Of a stretch of DNA of 64,000 nt, positions 17,468-26,130 are shown piece after piece; the stretch's first letter is position 1, and each line of letters starts with the position of its first letter. Source of the DNA: Sinosporangium siamense. Its GTDB lineage: Bacteria; Actinomycetota; Actinomycetes; Streptosporangiales; Streptosporangiaceae. The notes below the pieces were generated by a model, which saw only the letters and a program-made list of their open reading frames with translations, searched no databases and was not told the origin of the DNA. The translations under genes and the position numbers were made by a program. The stretch covers positions 62,001 to 126,000 of the forward strand of contig NZ_BOOW01000010.1 of assembly GCF_016863435.1 (NCBI RefSeq). Direction: 5' to 3'.

Positions 17468-18375
17468 GTGACATGAACCCGGCCGTGGCCCTCCCGGGCA
17501 ACACCCGGGCCACCCTGCGGCGCAACTTCTGGCGCGGCGTGTGGCGTGTGCTCAAGCGCAAGCCGAGCCGCATGGCGGGCGCGATCATCGTGCTGGCATT
17601 CGCCTTCATGGGCGTCTTCGGGCCGATGTTCTACCCTGACCAGCTCCCGCGCGACGACAACGCGCTCTACGCGCCGCCGAGCTGGGCGCACCCCTTCGGC
17701 ACCGACTTCGAGGGCACCGACGTGCTCGCGCTCGTCATCACCGGATCGCAATACGTGCTGCTCACCGGACTTGTCACGGCGGTCATCACGATCGTGCTGG
17801 GCACCGGCATCGGGCTGTTCGCCGGTTTCCGCCGGGGCCGCTGGGACAGCGTGCTCATGCGGATCACCGACATGAAGCTCACCATTCCCGGCCTGCCGCT
17901 GCTGCTGGTGCTGTCCACGATCTGGAAGTTCAGCAGCGCGTGGGAGATGGGCCTCGTGCTGGGGCTGCTCGGCTGGGGCGGCGTCGCCCGCGCCGTGCGC
18001 TCGCAGACGTTGTCGCTTCGCGAGCGGGGCTTCATCGAGGCGGCGCGCGGGCTCGGCCTGTCGACGACGCACATCATCGGCCGCGAGCTGCTGCCCAGCA
18101 TGGCGCCGTTCATCGCGATGAACATGCTGATCGCGGTGACGGGCGCCGTCTACGCGCAGGTGGGCCTGTTCTTCCTCGGTGTGCTGCCGTTCGAGGCCAA
18201 CAACTGGGGTGTGATGCTCAACCTGGCCGTGTTCGGCGGCGGGGCGCTCACGACCACGGCGGCTCTGCCGTACCTCTTGGCGCCGCTGCTGGCGATCCTG
18301 CTGCTCACACTGGGCATCGTGCTGGTGGTGGACGCGATGGACGAGATCTTCAACCCCCGGCTGCGGGAGGAGTAG
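17464..18375 (+). CDS. ABC transporter permease, DppC/OppC type
   Basis: This 303-residue permease has an N-terminal OppC_N segment (KRKPSRMAGAIIVLAFAFMG) and BPD_transp_1 membrane region. The EAA loop is at about 195-215 (EAARGLGLSTTHIIGRELLP). It pairs with the DppB-type protein; the two genes overlap by 4 bp. It should carry the same substrate as the binding protein at 14641. Confidence 0.93.
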   Translation: MSDMNPAVALPGNTRATLRRNFWRGVWRVLKRKPSRMAGAIIVLAFAFMGVFGPMFYPDQLPRDDNALYAPPSWAHPFGTDFEGTDVLALVITGSQYVLLTGLVTAVITIVLGTGIGLFAGFRRGRWDSVLMRITDMKLTIPGLPLLLVLSTIWKFSSAWEMGLVLGLLGWGGVARAVRSQTLSLRERGFIEAARGLGLSTTHIIGRELLPSMAPFIAMNMLIAVTGAVYAQVGLFFLGVLPFEANNWGVMLNLAVFGGGALTTTAALPYLLAPLLAILLLTLGIVLVVDAMDEIFNPRLREE

Positions 18376-18378
18376 GCG

Positions 18379-19416
18379 GTGACTGTGGAAACCATGCCCA
18401 AGGCCGTGCCGCCGGTGCCGTCCAAGACCGCGCCGGGGGTGCGGGTCGGCGGACTGTCGGTGGTCTACAAGACCTCGGCCGGCGAGCTTCCCGCGATCGC
18501 CGGGATCAACCTGGACCTCGTGCCGGGCACGATCACCGGTGTGGTGGGCGAGTCCGGTTCGGGCAAGTCCACGCTGGCGTTGTCGCTGCTCAACGCGGTG
18601 CAGCCGCCCGGGCGGATCGCGGCCGGCTCGGTCGAGATCGACGGTCTCGGCGATGTCGTGGCGCTCAGGGGCGAGGACCTGCGCAAGGCCCGCGGCCGGC
18701 ACATCGGCTACGTGTTCCAGGCCGCTCAGAACTCCCTCAACCCCCTCAAGACGGTCGGCAAGCAGCTGCTTGACCTCGGCCGTTCCCACGGCGTCTCCGA
18801 CCTGCGCGCACTGGTCAGGGAGGCCAAGGAGCTGCTCGGCCGCATGGGCATGGACGGCGCGCGGGTGCTCGACTCGCACCAGCACGAGCTGTCCGGCGGT
18901 ATGCGCCAGCGGGTCGGCATCATGCTCGCGCTCGTCCTCAACGCCCACCTGGTGGTGCTCGACGAGCCGACCACGGCCCTCGACATGATCACGCAGGCCA
19001 CGATCCTGCGCATCATCCGCGAGGTGCACGAGGAGCGCGGCCTCACCACGCTCGTCATCACCCACGACCTCGGTGTGGTGGCGGAGGTGGCCGACCGGCT
19101 CGCCGTGATGTACGGCGGACGCATCGTCGAGCAGGGCCCGACCCGCGAGGTGCTGGGCGGCCCGCGCCATCCCTACACACGCGGCCTGCTGCGCGCGATC
19201 CCGCGCCTGGTGGGCGACATCGACGAGGCCAGGGCGCTGCCGGGCCGGCCGCCGACCCTCGGCACCGTGCCGCGGGAGGGGTGCGTGTTCCGCGAGCGGT
19301 GCCCGCTGCGCATGGACGTGTGCGACACGGTCGAACCCCTCGCGATCGCGGACGGGCCACGCATCGTCGCGTGCCACGCCGTCGACGCCGCAGCCGCGAA
19401 GGAGACCAAGGCATGA
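18379..19416 (+). CDS. Oligopeptide-type ABC transporter ATPase, DppD type
   Basis: This 345-residue ATPase starts at a GTG three bases after the permease stop. It has Walker A GESGSGKST (about 57-65), the signature LSGGMRQRV, Walker B LVVLDEPTTALD and a switch histidine in ITHDLG. The C-terminal oligo_HPY extension has cysteines (CVFRERCPLRMDVC) usual for Dpp/Opp ATPases. It energises the importer as a heterodimer with the next ATPase. Confidence 0.94.
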   Translation: MTVETMPKAVPPVPSKTAPGVRVGGLSVVYKTSAGELPAIAGINLDLVPGTITGVVGESGSGKSTLALSLLNAVQPPGRIAAGSVEIDGLGDVVALRGEDLRKARGRHIGYVFQAAQNSLNPLKTVGKQLLDLGRSHGVSDLRALVREAKELLGRMGMDGARVLDSHQHELSGGMRQRVGIMLALVLNAHLVVLDEPTTALDMITQATILRIIREVHEERGLTTLVITHDLGVVAEVADRLAVMYGGRIVEQGPTREVLGGPRHPYTRGLLRAIPRLVGDIDEARALPGRPPTLGTVPREGCVFRERCPLRMDVCDTVEPLAIADGPRIVACHAVDAAAAKETKA

Positions 19417-20423
19417 TCACCGGTACGGGCATCACCAAGACCTACAAGCAGCGCGGCAACGTGCTCAGCGGACGTGAGGTCAAGGCGCTGCGGGGCGTCG
19501 ACTTCTCCATAGAGAAGGGCGGGGCCGTCTCGTTCATCGGCGAGTCCGGCTGCGGGAAGACCACCCTCGGCCGCATCATCGCCGGTCTGGAGACCCACGA
19601 CGGCGGCGAGATCGTCATCGACGGCGTCCCGATGTCGTCGCTCAAGCCTCGCAAGCGCGAGCCGTACTTCCGGCGCATCCAGCTCATCCACCAGGACCCC
19701 TACTCCGCGCTCAACCCGACGCGCACCGTCCACCAGACGCTGGCCGCGCCGCTCGCGCTGCGCGCCAGGCGGACCGGCAGGCCCGGATCGTGGATGGACG
19801 AGCGGGCCGAGGAGTTGCTGGCCCTGGTGGGGCTCGACCCGGGTTATGTGCTGCCGCGCTATCCGCACCAGTTGTCGGGCGGCATGCGCCAGCGGGTCGT
19901 CATCGCCCGCGCGCTCACCGTCGACCCGGAGATGCTCGTGGCCGACGAGGCCACCTCGATGATCGACGTGTCGCTGCGCCTCGGCATCCTGTCGCTTCTG
20001 AAAGACCTGCGGGAACGGCTGGGCGTGAGCGTGTTGTTCATCACGCACGACGTGGCGACCGCGCGCTACATCGGCGAGGGCGGCGACCTCTACGTCATCT
20101 ACCGCGGCCAGGTGGTCGAACGCGGCCAGGTCGAGACGATCATCGAGAACCCGGTCCATCCGTACACCCAGTCGCTGCTGTCGGCGATCCCGGTGCTGCA
20201 CGGCTTGGAGAAGCCCGGTGAGCAGCCGGTCGTGCCGACTGCGGCGCTCGACGAGAGCAAGACCGACGACGGCTGCCTTTTCGCCCGCCGCTGCCCCTTC
20301 AGCACCGACCGCTGCGCGTCTGAGGTCCCTTCGCTCGCCGTCACAGGCGCGTTCCCGCAGGAGCACTCCTGCTTCTACCCCGAGCGCCGCAGCGTCGTCG
20401 CGACGCCGCTGGAGGCTGCGTGA
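19413..20423 (+). CDS. Oligopeptide-type ABC transporter ATPase, DppF type
   Basis: This 336-residue ATPase overlaps the previous gene by 4 bp (ATGA). Walker A is GESGCGKTT and the signature is LSGGMRQRVVIARAL. Walker B reads EMLVADEATSMIDVS, so the usual Asp-Glu-Pro is Asp-Glu-Ala; the catalytic Glu is kept. A C-terminal cysteine-containing HPY extension is present. It completes the importer of this operon. Confidence 0.94.
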   Translation: MITGTGITKTYKQRGNVLSGREVKALRGVDFSIEKGGAVSFIGESGCGKTTLGRIIAGLETHDGGEIVIDGVPMSSLKPRKREPYFRRIQLIHQDPYSALNPTRTVHQTLAAPLALRARRTGRPGSWMDERAEELLALVGLDPGYVLPRYPHQLSGGMRQRVVIARALTVDPEMLVADEATSMIDVSLRLGILSLLKDLRERLGVSVLFITHDVATARYIGEGGDLYVIYRGQVVERGQVETIIENPVHPYTQSLLSAIPVLHGLEKPGEQPVVPTAALDESKTDDGCLFARRCPFSTDRCASEVPSLAVTGAFPQEHSCFYPERRSVVATPLEAA

Positions 20424-21286
20424 AGATCCGTACGGCGGAGCCCGAGGATATGGCCGCGCTGCGCGCGGTCGCGGACGCGGCGCTGACGTTCGACTCGGGC
20501 GCCGCCCTGGTCGACCGGCTCGCCGCGCCGCCCGCGGGCCGCCGGTGGGCCGTGCTCGCGGCCGACGACCTGTCCGGGCTGGTCATGACCTCGATCTCCG
20601 ATCGCGACCCGTCGATCGGCCATATCGACCTGCTCGCCGTACGTCCCGATGTGCAGGGATCCGGGCGGGGACGGGCGCTGGTGGAGACGGCGCAGGACTG
20701 GCTGCGCGGCGAAGGGGCGACGGTGGCGAAGTTCGCCGGCAACCCGCCGTGCTACGCGTGGCCGGGCGTCGACGTGCGTCACACGCCCGCCGCCTGCCTC
20801 GCCGAGCGGCTCGGCTACACCCTTGAGCGCACCGCCTGGAACATGACGGCCGATCTCGCGACGGCCGACCTGTCGACCGCCGGCGACGTCGCCCGCCTCG
20901 CCGCGGCGGGCGTCACCGTCGCCGCCGCCCCCGCCGGGGAGCGTGACAGGGTGGCGGACTTCGTCCGCGAGCAGTGGAACGAGACCTGGGCGTGGGAGTC
21001 GGTCAACGCCGCGGGGCTGCACTACGCCGTGCGGGACGACGGGCAGATCCTCGGCTTCGCGGCGTGGGGTTCGCGGCCCGCGTGGTTCGGCCCGATGGGC
21101 ACCGCTCCGGCGGCGCGTGGGCTGGGTGCCGGACGTGTGCTGCTGCGACGCTGCCTGTCGGAGATGCGGGACGCCGGGCTCGGGGCCGCGGAGATCGGCT
21201 GGGTGGGACCGCTGCGGTTCTACTCGCGGACCGTCGGCGCGCGGACCGAGCGGGTCTTCTGGCTCTACCGGCGCGAGCTCGGCTGA
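20420..21286 (+). CDS. Tandem GNAT-fold N-acetyltransferase
   Basis: This 288-residue protein has two GNAT modules. The first (about 1-140) has the acetyl-CoA loop VRPDVQGSGRGRALVE; the second (about 165-285) is more diverged, with PAARGLGAGRVLLRR. It begins with GTG overlapping the ATPase stop by 4 bp, so it is translationally coupled to the importer. The acceptor is unknown. In this context an imported amino sugar or peptide is a reasonable guess (for example re-acetylation), but nothing in the sequence proves that. Confidence 0.87.
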   Translation: MKIRTAEPEDMAALRAVADAALTFDSGAALVDRLAAPPAGRRWAVLAADDLSGLVMTSISDRDPSIGHIDLLAVRPDVQGSGRGRALVETAQDWLRGEGATVAKFAGNPPCYAWPGVDVRHTPAACLAERLGYTLERTAWNMTADLATADLSTAGDVARLAAAGVTVAAAPAGERDRVADFVREQWNETWAWESVNAAGLHYAVRDDGQILGFAAWGSRPAWFGPMGTAPAARGLGAGRVLLRRCLSEMRDAGLGAAEIGWVGPLRFYSRTVGARTERVFWLYRRELG

Positions 21287-21360
21287 CGGCTGTGGTCTGG
21301 ATGTCGGGGGACCTCCAACCGCGCGGGTGCGGCGTCTGCCGCACCCGGCTGGCGCGTGTC

Positions 21361-22539
21361 TCAGGCGTAGAGCAGCGTGCCGTCCCCGGCCCAGCCCCTT
21401 GGGTGGGCGGGCGGCGGGCACAGGTCGCCGGCGGCGCCCCCGGCCTCCACGCTGCGGCGCAGGTCCGCCGAACCCCACAGCAGGTCCACGAAGTGGGACG
21501 CGCCGCTGGTGATCTCCTCGGCTCCCTGCCAGGTGAACCTCTCCGGGGCGAGCCGGTGGGCCAGATGCAGCATCGCGGCGCCCGTGAGCACCGGGCGGAA
21601 CACCTCCGGGTCGGTGACGTGCACCTGGACGCCTCGCACCGGCGTCCCCGCGTGCTTGTGGAACGCGGGGGTGAACCAGGTGTCGCGGAAGCGCACCCCC
21701 GGCAGGTCCATCGCGTTCAGGCAGCCCGCGAAGCGCTCGTCGAGCCACGGCGCGCCGACCAGCTCGAACGGCTTGGTCGTGCCGCGCCCTTCGGACAGGT
21801 TGGTCCCCTCGAACAGGGCGGTGCCCGGGTAGACGAGGGCGGTGTCCGGGGTGGGCATGTTCACCGAGGGCATCACCCACGGCAGGCCGTCCGTGCCGTC
21901 GTGGCGCCGCCAGCCCTCCAGTTCCACCACGTGAAGGTCGGCGCCGAGGTCGCGGTTCACATATCCGGCCAGCTCACCTGCCGTGAGGCCGTGCCGTACC
22001 GGGATCGGCGCGCGGCCGACGAAGCTCGCGTGGCCGGGGTCGAGCAGCGGGCCCTCGGCGATCGTGCCGCCGAGGGGGTTCGGGCGGTCGAGTACGGCGA
22101 AGCGCAGGCCGAGCCGGGCCGCGGACTCCATGAGGTCGTACATCGTCCAGACGTAGGTGTAGAAGCGGGTGCCCACGTCGGCGATGTCGAACAGCAGCGT
22201 GTCCACCCGGGCGGACGCCACCAGCGCGTCGAGGGCCGGCCCTTCCTTGAGGTAGGCGTCGAAGACCGGCAGTCCCGTCGCCGGGTCAAAGCCGCCAGGG
22301 TCGTCAGCGCCGTTAGGTCCGCCGGACTCGCCGAAGCCGGCTTGTGCCGTACCCCGCAGGCCGTGCTCGGGGCTGAACAGCGCGGTCAGCGGAAGCCCTG
22401 CGGCCAGGAGCGCCGCCGGGCCCGGTGTCAGGTCGGGAAGGACACCGGTGGGGTTGGTGATGAGCCCGATCCTGCTGCTTCCCGCGAGCAGGGTGGGCTT
22501 GGCGACAAGTCGTTCAAGTCCGGTACGCACGAGTGACAT
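21361..22539 (-). CDS. namZ: DUF1343 exo-beta-N-acetylmuramidase (NamZ-type, GH171)
   Basis: This 392-residue DUF1343 protein matches the family represented by Bacillus subtilis NamZ, which removes MurNAc from the non-reducing end of peptidoglycan fragments. Family landmarks are GLITNPTGV, FSPEHGLRG, FDIADVGTRFYTYV, DRPNPLGG and GTNLSEGRGTTKPFE. I chose the ATG at 22539 because the family fold begins just after it. No signal peptide is present, so it should act in the cytoplasm, unlike the secreted Bacillus enzyme. It diverges from murQ. Confidence 0.88.
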   Translation of the reverse strand: MSLVRTGLERLVAKPTLLAGSSRIGLITNPTGVLPDLTPGPAALLAAGLPLTALFSPEHGLRGTAQAGFGESGGPNGADDPGGFDPATGLPVFDAYLKEGPALDALVASARVDTLLFDIADVGTRFYTYVWTMYDLMESAARLGLRFAVLDRPNPLGGTIAEGPLLDPGHASFVGRAPIPVRHGLTAGELAGYVNRDLGADLHVVELEGWRRHDGTDGLPWVMPSVNMPTPDTALVYPGTALFEGTNLSEGRGTTKPFELVGAPWLDERFAGCLNAMDLPGVRFRDTWFTPAFHKHAGTPVRGVQVHVTDPEVFRPVLTGAAMLHLAHRLAPERFTWQGAEEITSGASHFVDLLWGSADLRRSVEAGGAAGDLCPPPAHPRGWAGDGTLLYA

Positions 22540-22555
22540 GACACCACAGTTCGAA

Positions 22556-22593
22556 GATAATTTGCACAAGACCCTCCTTCGATGAAAATTACC
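22556..22593. promoter_or_regulatory. Inverted repeat between namZ and murQ, candidate MurR/RpiR operator
   Basis: GATAATTTGC (22556-22565) and GAAAATTACC (22584-22593) are inverted repeats matching at 8 of 10 positions with an 18-bp spacer. The right arm contains GAAAATTAC, close to GAAAGTTAC in the nagZ promoter. The site lies in the 67 bp between the divergent namZ and murQ starts, so one regulator could control both. Confidence 0.45.
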
Positions 22594-22606
22594 GACATGG
22601 AAAGCC

Positions 22607-23524
22607 ATGACTGACTCACTAGCCGAACTCGCCACCGAGCAGAGCGACCCCCGCTACAGCGGGATCGACCAGCTCACCACCGAGCAGATGGCCCGGCTGA
22701 TGAACTCCGCCGACAGCGCGGTGCCCACAGCCGTCGCCGAAGCCATCCCGGCGCTCTCCGCCGCGATCGACGGCGTCGTCGACCGCATGAAACGCGGCGG
22801 CCGCCTCATCTATGTGGGCGCCGGCACCTCCGGCCGCCTCGCCATCCTCGACGCCTCCGAATGCCCGCCGACCTTCGGCACCGACCCTGAGACGGTGCAG
22901 GGCGTCATCGCCGGCGGCCACGCCGCGATCACGCGCTCCGTCGAAGGGGCCGAGGACGACGCCGGGGCCGGCGCGGGCGCCGTCGCCGACCGCGAGGTCG
23001 GGCCGCTCGACACCGTCGTCGGCATCTCCGCCAGCGGACGCGCGCCTTACGTGATCGGCGCCCTCGGCGAGGCCGAGCGGCGCGGCGCCCTCACCGTGGG
23101 CGTCTCGTGCAACACCGGAACACCCCTGTCGGCCGCCGCGCGGCACGCCGTCGAAGTCATCGTCGGACCTGAGGTCGTCACCGGCTCCACCCGTCTCAAG
23201 GCGGGCACGGCGCAGAAGCTCGTGCTCAACATGATCTCGACCATCACGATGATCAGGCTGGGCCGCACGTACGGCAACAGCATGATCGAGGTCTCTCCGG
23301 TGAACTCCAAGCTCACCGACCGGGCCACCCGCCTGGTCAGCCAGATCACCGGTGTTGACCGCGCCATCGCCAGGCCCGCCCTGGAGGCGGCGGACTGGCA
23401 GGTCAAGACGGCTGTGGTGATGATTCAGCGCGGTCTGGACGTCCCGTCCGCCCGCGATCTCCTCGCCGAGCACGACGACCGGCTCGACGCGGTTTTGCTG
23501 CCTGTGGAGGCCAGAGGCGCCTGA
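22607..23524 (+). CDS. murQ: N-acetylmuramic acid 6-phosphate etherase (MurQ)
   Basis: This 305-residue SIS-domain enzyme cleaves the lactyl ether of MurNAc-6-P to give GlcNAc-6-P and D-lactate in the cytoplasm. The family signatures GAGTSGRLAILDASECPP (71-88) and STRLKAGTAQKLVLNMIS are intact. The residues aligning with the E. coli catalytic glutamates are E85 and E116. GGAAAG precedes the ATG. It is divergent from namZ and followed by the AmiE-like hydrolase gene. It needs phosphorylated MurNAc, but no PTS or MurNAc kinase gene is visible in the window. Confidence 0.95.
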   Translation: MTDSLAELATEQSDPRYSGIDQLTTEQMARLMNSADSAVPTAVAEAIPALSAAIDGVVDRMKRGGRLIYVGAGTSGRLAILDASECPPTFGTDPETVQGVIAGGHAAITRSVEGAEDDAGAGAGAVADREVGPLDTVVGISASGRAPYVIGALGEAERRGALTVGVSCNTGTPLSAAARHAVEVIVGPEVVTGSTRLKAGTAQKLVLNMISTITMIRLGRTYGNSMIEVSPVNSKLTDRATRLVSQITGVDRAIARPALEAADWQVKTAVVMIQRGLDVPSARDLLAEHDDRLDAVLLPVEARGA

Positions 23525-23533
23525 CGGGGAACG

Positions 23534-23570
23534 CCGGGTCCTTCGCCGACGACGCCGAAGGCCGGCCCGG
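23534..23570 (+). terminator. Imperfect GC hairpin after murQ
   Basis: An outer arm CCGGG (23534-23538) pairs with CCCGG (23566-23570), and CCTTCG pairs with CGAAGG inside. It lies just after the murQ stop. It could be a terminator or an attenuating structure before the next gene, which starts 127 bp after murQ. Confidence 0.35.
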
Positions 23571-23651
23571 TCATCGCCTGAAATAACGCATATCCGTGCA
23601 GCACGGTGTATTAATCATCAGACACCACTCAACAACCACAATGAGGGCAAG

Positions 23652-24749
23652 TTGACCGACGGCACCCCACGGGACTCGACACACTCCGCCGTATTGTCGG
23701 CTCTGCTGGCCGACGCCGTACCCGATGTGTGTTCGGCGGCGGTGGCGCTGATCGCCGTCGAGGGCGAGATCGTGGCCTCCGCCGCCGCCGGGGAGGTCGT
23801 GCGCTTCGCGGGAGCGTCGGAGGACCTCCTGCCCGTGCGCCCCGCCGCCGGTCGTGACGCGATCTTCGACCTGGCCTCGGTCACCAAGCTCTTCACCACC
23901 GTCGTGGTGCTCTCCCTGGTGGACGAAGGACGCCTCACGCTCGACGCCCCCGTCTCCACATGGCTGCTCAACGACTACGGCGGCCACCCGGACACCACGC
24001 TGCGCCACCTCCTCACCCACACCGCAGGTCTCCCGCCCAGCCGCCGCGCGGACCTGGAGATCCCCGGGGAAGGCCCGCGCGTGCACACCGCCCGCCTCGA
24101 CCGGGTGCTCACCACTGCGCCGATCCACCCTCTCGGCGAGCAGCACCTTTACTCCGACGTGGGCATGGTCACCGTCGGCCGCATCGCGGAGATCGCCGGG
24201 AAAGCCCCGCTCGACGACCTCGTCCGCACCCGGATCAGCCGCCCCCTCGGCCTCGGCGACACCGTGTACCGCCCGAGCGCCTTCCTCCTCTCGCGCATCG
24301 TGGCCACGGAACACAAGATCGAGCGCGCCGGAAGCGGCTGTGTGCGCGGCGAGGTGCACGACGAGACCGCCTACGGCCTGGGCGGCGTCGCCGGCCACGC
24401 CGGCCTCTTCAGCACCGCCGACGACCTCCTCACCTTCGCCGAGGTCCTGCGCCGCGGCGGAGCCCCCCTGCTCCGCCCGGAAACCCACGCCGACATGGTC
24501 CGCGACCAGGGCGCCGAAGGCGCGCCCTACCGCCAGGGCCTCGGCGTCCGCCTGGGCGACCCGGCCATCGTCGGCCCCCTCACCACCGCCTACGGCCACT
24601 CGGGCTTCACGGGCACATCTGTCGTCATCGACCCCTCGCGCGGCATCACGGTGGTCCTGTTGACAAACAACGTCCACCCCCTGCGCGGCCGCCCGGGCAT
24701 CCGCGAACTCCGCCACGCTCTCGCGGCAGAGGCTCTGCGCTTGTCGTGA
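23652..24749 (+). CDS. Serine hydrolase, AmiE/YbbE-like (PF00144), probable muropeptide amidase
   Basis: This 365-residue penicillin-binding-protein-like hydrolase has SxxK as SVTK (S76-K79), a Tyr motif as LYSDVG and a third motif YGHSGFTGT. It starts at TTG with GAGGG just upstream. In Bacillus the paralogous ybbE (amiE) sits beside nagZ, namZ and murQ and encodes an N-acetylmuramoyl-L-alanine amidase of this family. Position beside murQ suggests the same role here. There is no signal peptide, so it would strip stem peptides from muropeptides after import. A general esterase or beta-lactamase-like role cannot be excluded. Confidence 0.83.
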   Translation: MTDGTPRDSTHSAVLSALLADAVPDVCSAAVALIAVEGEIVASAAAGEVVRFAGASEDLLPVRPAAGRDAIFDLASVTKLFTTVVVLSLVDEGRLTLDAPVSTWLLNDYGGHPDTTLRHLLTHTAGLPPSRRADLEIPGEGPRVHTARLDRVLTTAPIHPLGEQHLYSDVGMVTVGRIAEIAGKAPLDDLVRTRISRPLGLGDTVYRPSAFLLSRIVATEHKIERAGSGCVRGEVHDETAYGLGGVAGHAGLFSTADDLLTFAEVLRRGGAPLLRPETHADMVRDQGAEGAPYRQGLGVRLGDPAIVGPLTTAYGHSGFTGTSVVIDPSRGITVVLLTNNVHPLRGRPGIRELRHALAAEALRLS

Positions 24750-25052
24750 CTCCCTTCGAACGGCTCGGCCCGGGTCGCAACCCGCGGGACCTGAAGGTGG
24801 AGCGGGCAGCGCCGCCACCCACGTGTTCCGCCTCGGACACCACGCGGAGTGTCGCCAGGGTGCGGTGTAATGCGCTGCGGATATCCGGGGTTATGGGGGC
24901 GCCATGAGATTTAGCCTGCGGAACTACAATCGTGGCGCGGGGAAATGCGCGATCTCGGTGAGCGTTGATTCTCAGGAGGGGATCTCGATGTCGCAGGATT
25001 TCGTGGCTCGGCGGGTTGAGAGCTGTCGTCTCGAGGTGAGATAGGCGACGCG
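24750..25052. other. 303-bp region with no supported gene
   Basis: This region follows the AmiE-like gene and leads into decayed genes. It contains an 18-codon frame at 24988-25044 with a good GGAGGGG Shine-Dalgarno (MSQDFVARRVESCRLEVR), probably the cut start of a former gene. It can be read from an upstream ATG at 24904 as 46 codons. I recognise no product. Confidence 0.4.
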
Positions 25053-25316
25053 GTGACGACCGGTGAATCGGAGCGGTTCTTAGCCGAGCCGGCCGCGCTG
25101 CGGCCGGTGGGGGCCGGGAGCGGCAGGTGCCGGCCACGCTGGTGGAGCGGACCGGGCTGCTGCGCGAGACGATTCAGCGGATATGGGCGCGGGAGTTGCT
25201 TTCCTGGGAGGTGACCGCCGTCTATGTGCGGGCCTGTGAAGGCGACACAAGCGATTGGCTGAGCAGGTGGGAGAGGGCCGCCGAGGAACGTGGCCGGTGG
25301 AGGGCCGGCTGCGTGG
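25053..25316 (+). pseudogene. Remnant of an XRE-type helix-turn-helix regulator
   Basis: A start-like segment (GESERFLAEPAALRPV from GTG 25053) is separated by a frame change from PATLVERTGLLRETIQRIW and WEVTAVYVRACEGDTSDW. The last part matches the layout of actinobacterial XRE-type regulators, in which a WE(V/L)TAAYVRACxGD segment follows the HTH and precedes a WxxRWE helix. No complete frame exists. It is best read as a decayed regulator gene. Confidence 0.5.
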
Positions 25317-25339
25317 CCAAGATGGCCTCCACAAAAATT

Positions 25340-25963
25340 CGGCGCGGGCGCCACGCCGGAGAAAGCCGAGACCGTGCACCACGCGGTGCCGGTCTTCGCC
25401 GAGGGCGTGATGCTGCTGTCCCAGCTTCCCGCGTCCGCGCAGCGGCTCCCGCTGCCGTTCATCCGGCGTTTCCACGCGGCCATCCGCGACCTCCAGCAGA
25501 TCCTGGACGAGGGCATCGCGCACAGGCAGGCGCATCCCAGGGAGGACGGCAACTCCCTGATCGACTTTCTGCTCTCGGCCCGCGACGGCGAGACCGGGAC
25601 GTCGATGGACACCCGGCAGATTCGCCACGAGTCCATCGGCATCTTCACCGCCGGGGTCAACTCGACCAGCGCTGTGCTCGCCATCCCGACGTCTATCCCG
25701 ACCCGCTCTCCTTCGATCCGGACCGGTGGCTGCCCGAACGGGCTAGACCTCTCCCGATCGGGGCACTACACGACTTCGGCCTTGGCCGCCACCGCTGCAT
25801 CGGTGAACACTTCGCCTGGGCGGAACTGATGATCGCCGCCGCGGTGGTGGTGTCGCGATGGAGATTGCGCCACAGCCCCGGTCACGACGCGGCGGCCGTC
25901 CGGGAGATGTTCAGTGCCCACCCTTACCCCGGCGGATTGACCATGACCCCTGCCCGGCGGTAG
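25340..25963 (+). pseudogene. Cytochrome P450 pseudogene with internal deletion and frameshift
   Basis: A P450 I-helix region (IGIFTAGVNSTSAVLA, around 25640-25672) is fused, with a change of frame, to the meander and heme-binding end. That end contains HPDVYPDPLSFDPDRWLPE and the heme loop FGLGRHRCIGEHFAWAEL, around 25676-25840. The N-terminal half is missing. Between the fused parts the K-helix with its obligatory ExxR motif is gone. The C-terminal frame ends at a proper TAG (25961-25963). No functional enzyme can be made. Confidence 0.85.
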
Positions 25964-26130
25964 CAGCCGAAGAACTCGGGCAGGGCCGCCGCGCGGCGGC
26001 GAACGCGACTTGCCGCCGGGGAGTGGTGACGGCATGCCATACCGGGCTCGGCGTGCGACGCGGAAGCGGAGGCGAGGCGTCACGTCATGGCGAGCAGCGC
26101 CTGCCGCCCCGCCCGCCCTGCGGTGAGGGG

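Noticed and set aside
24911-25684. 257-codon minus-strand frame over the P450 remnant
   Set aside because: It is antisense to recognisable P450 and HTH fragments and shows no motif of its own.
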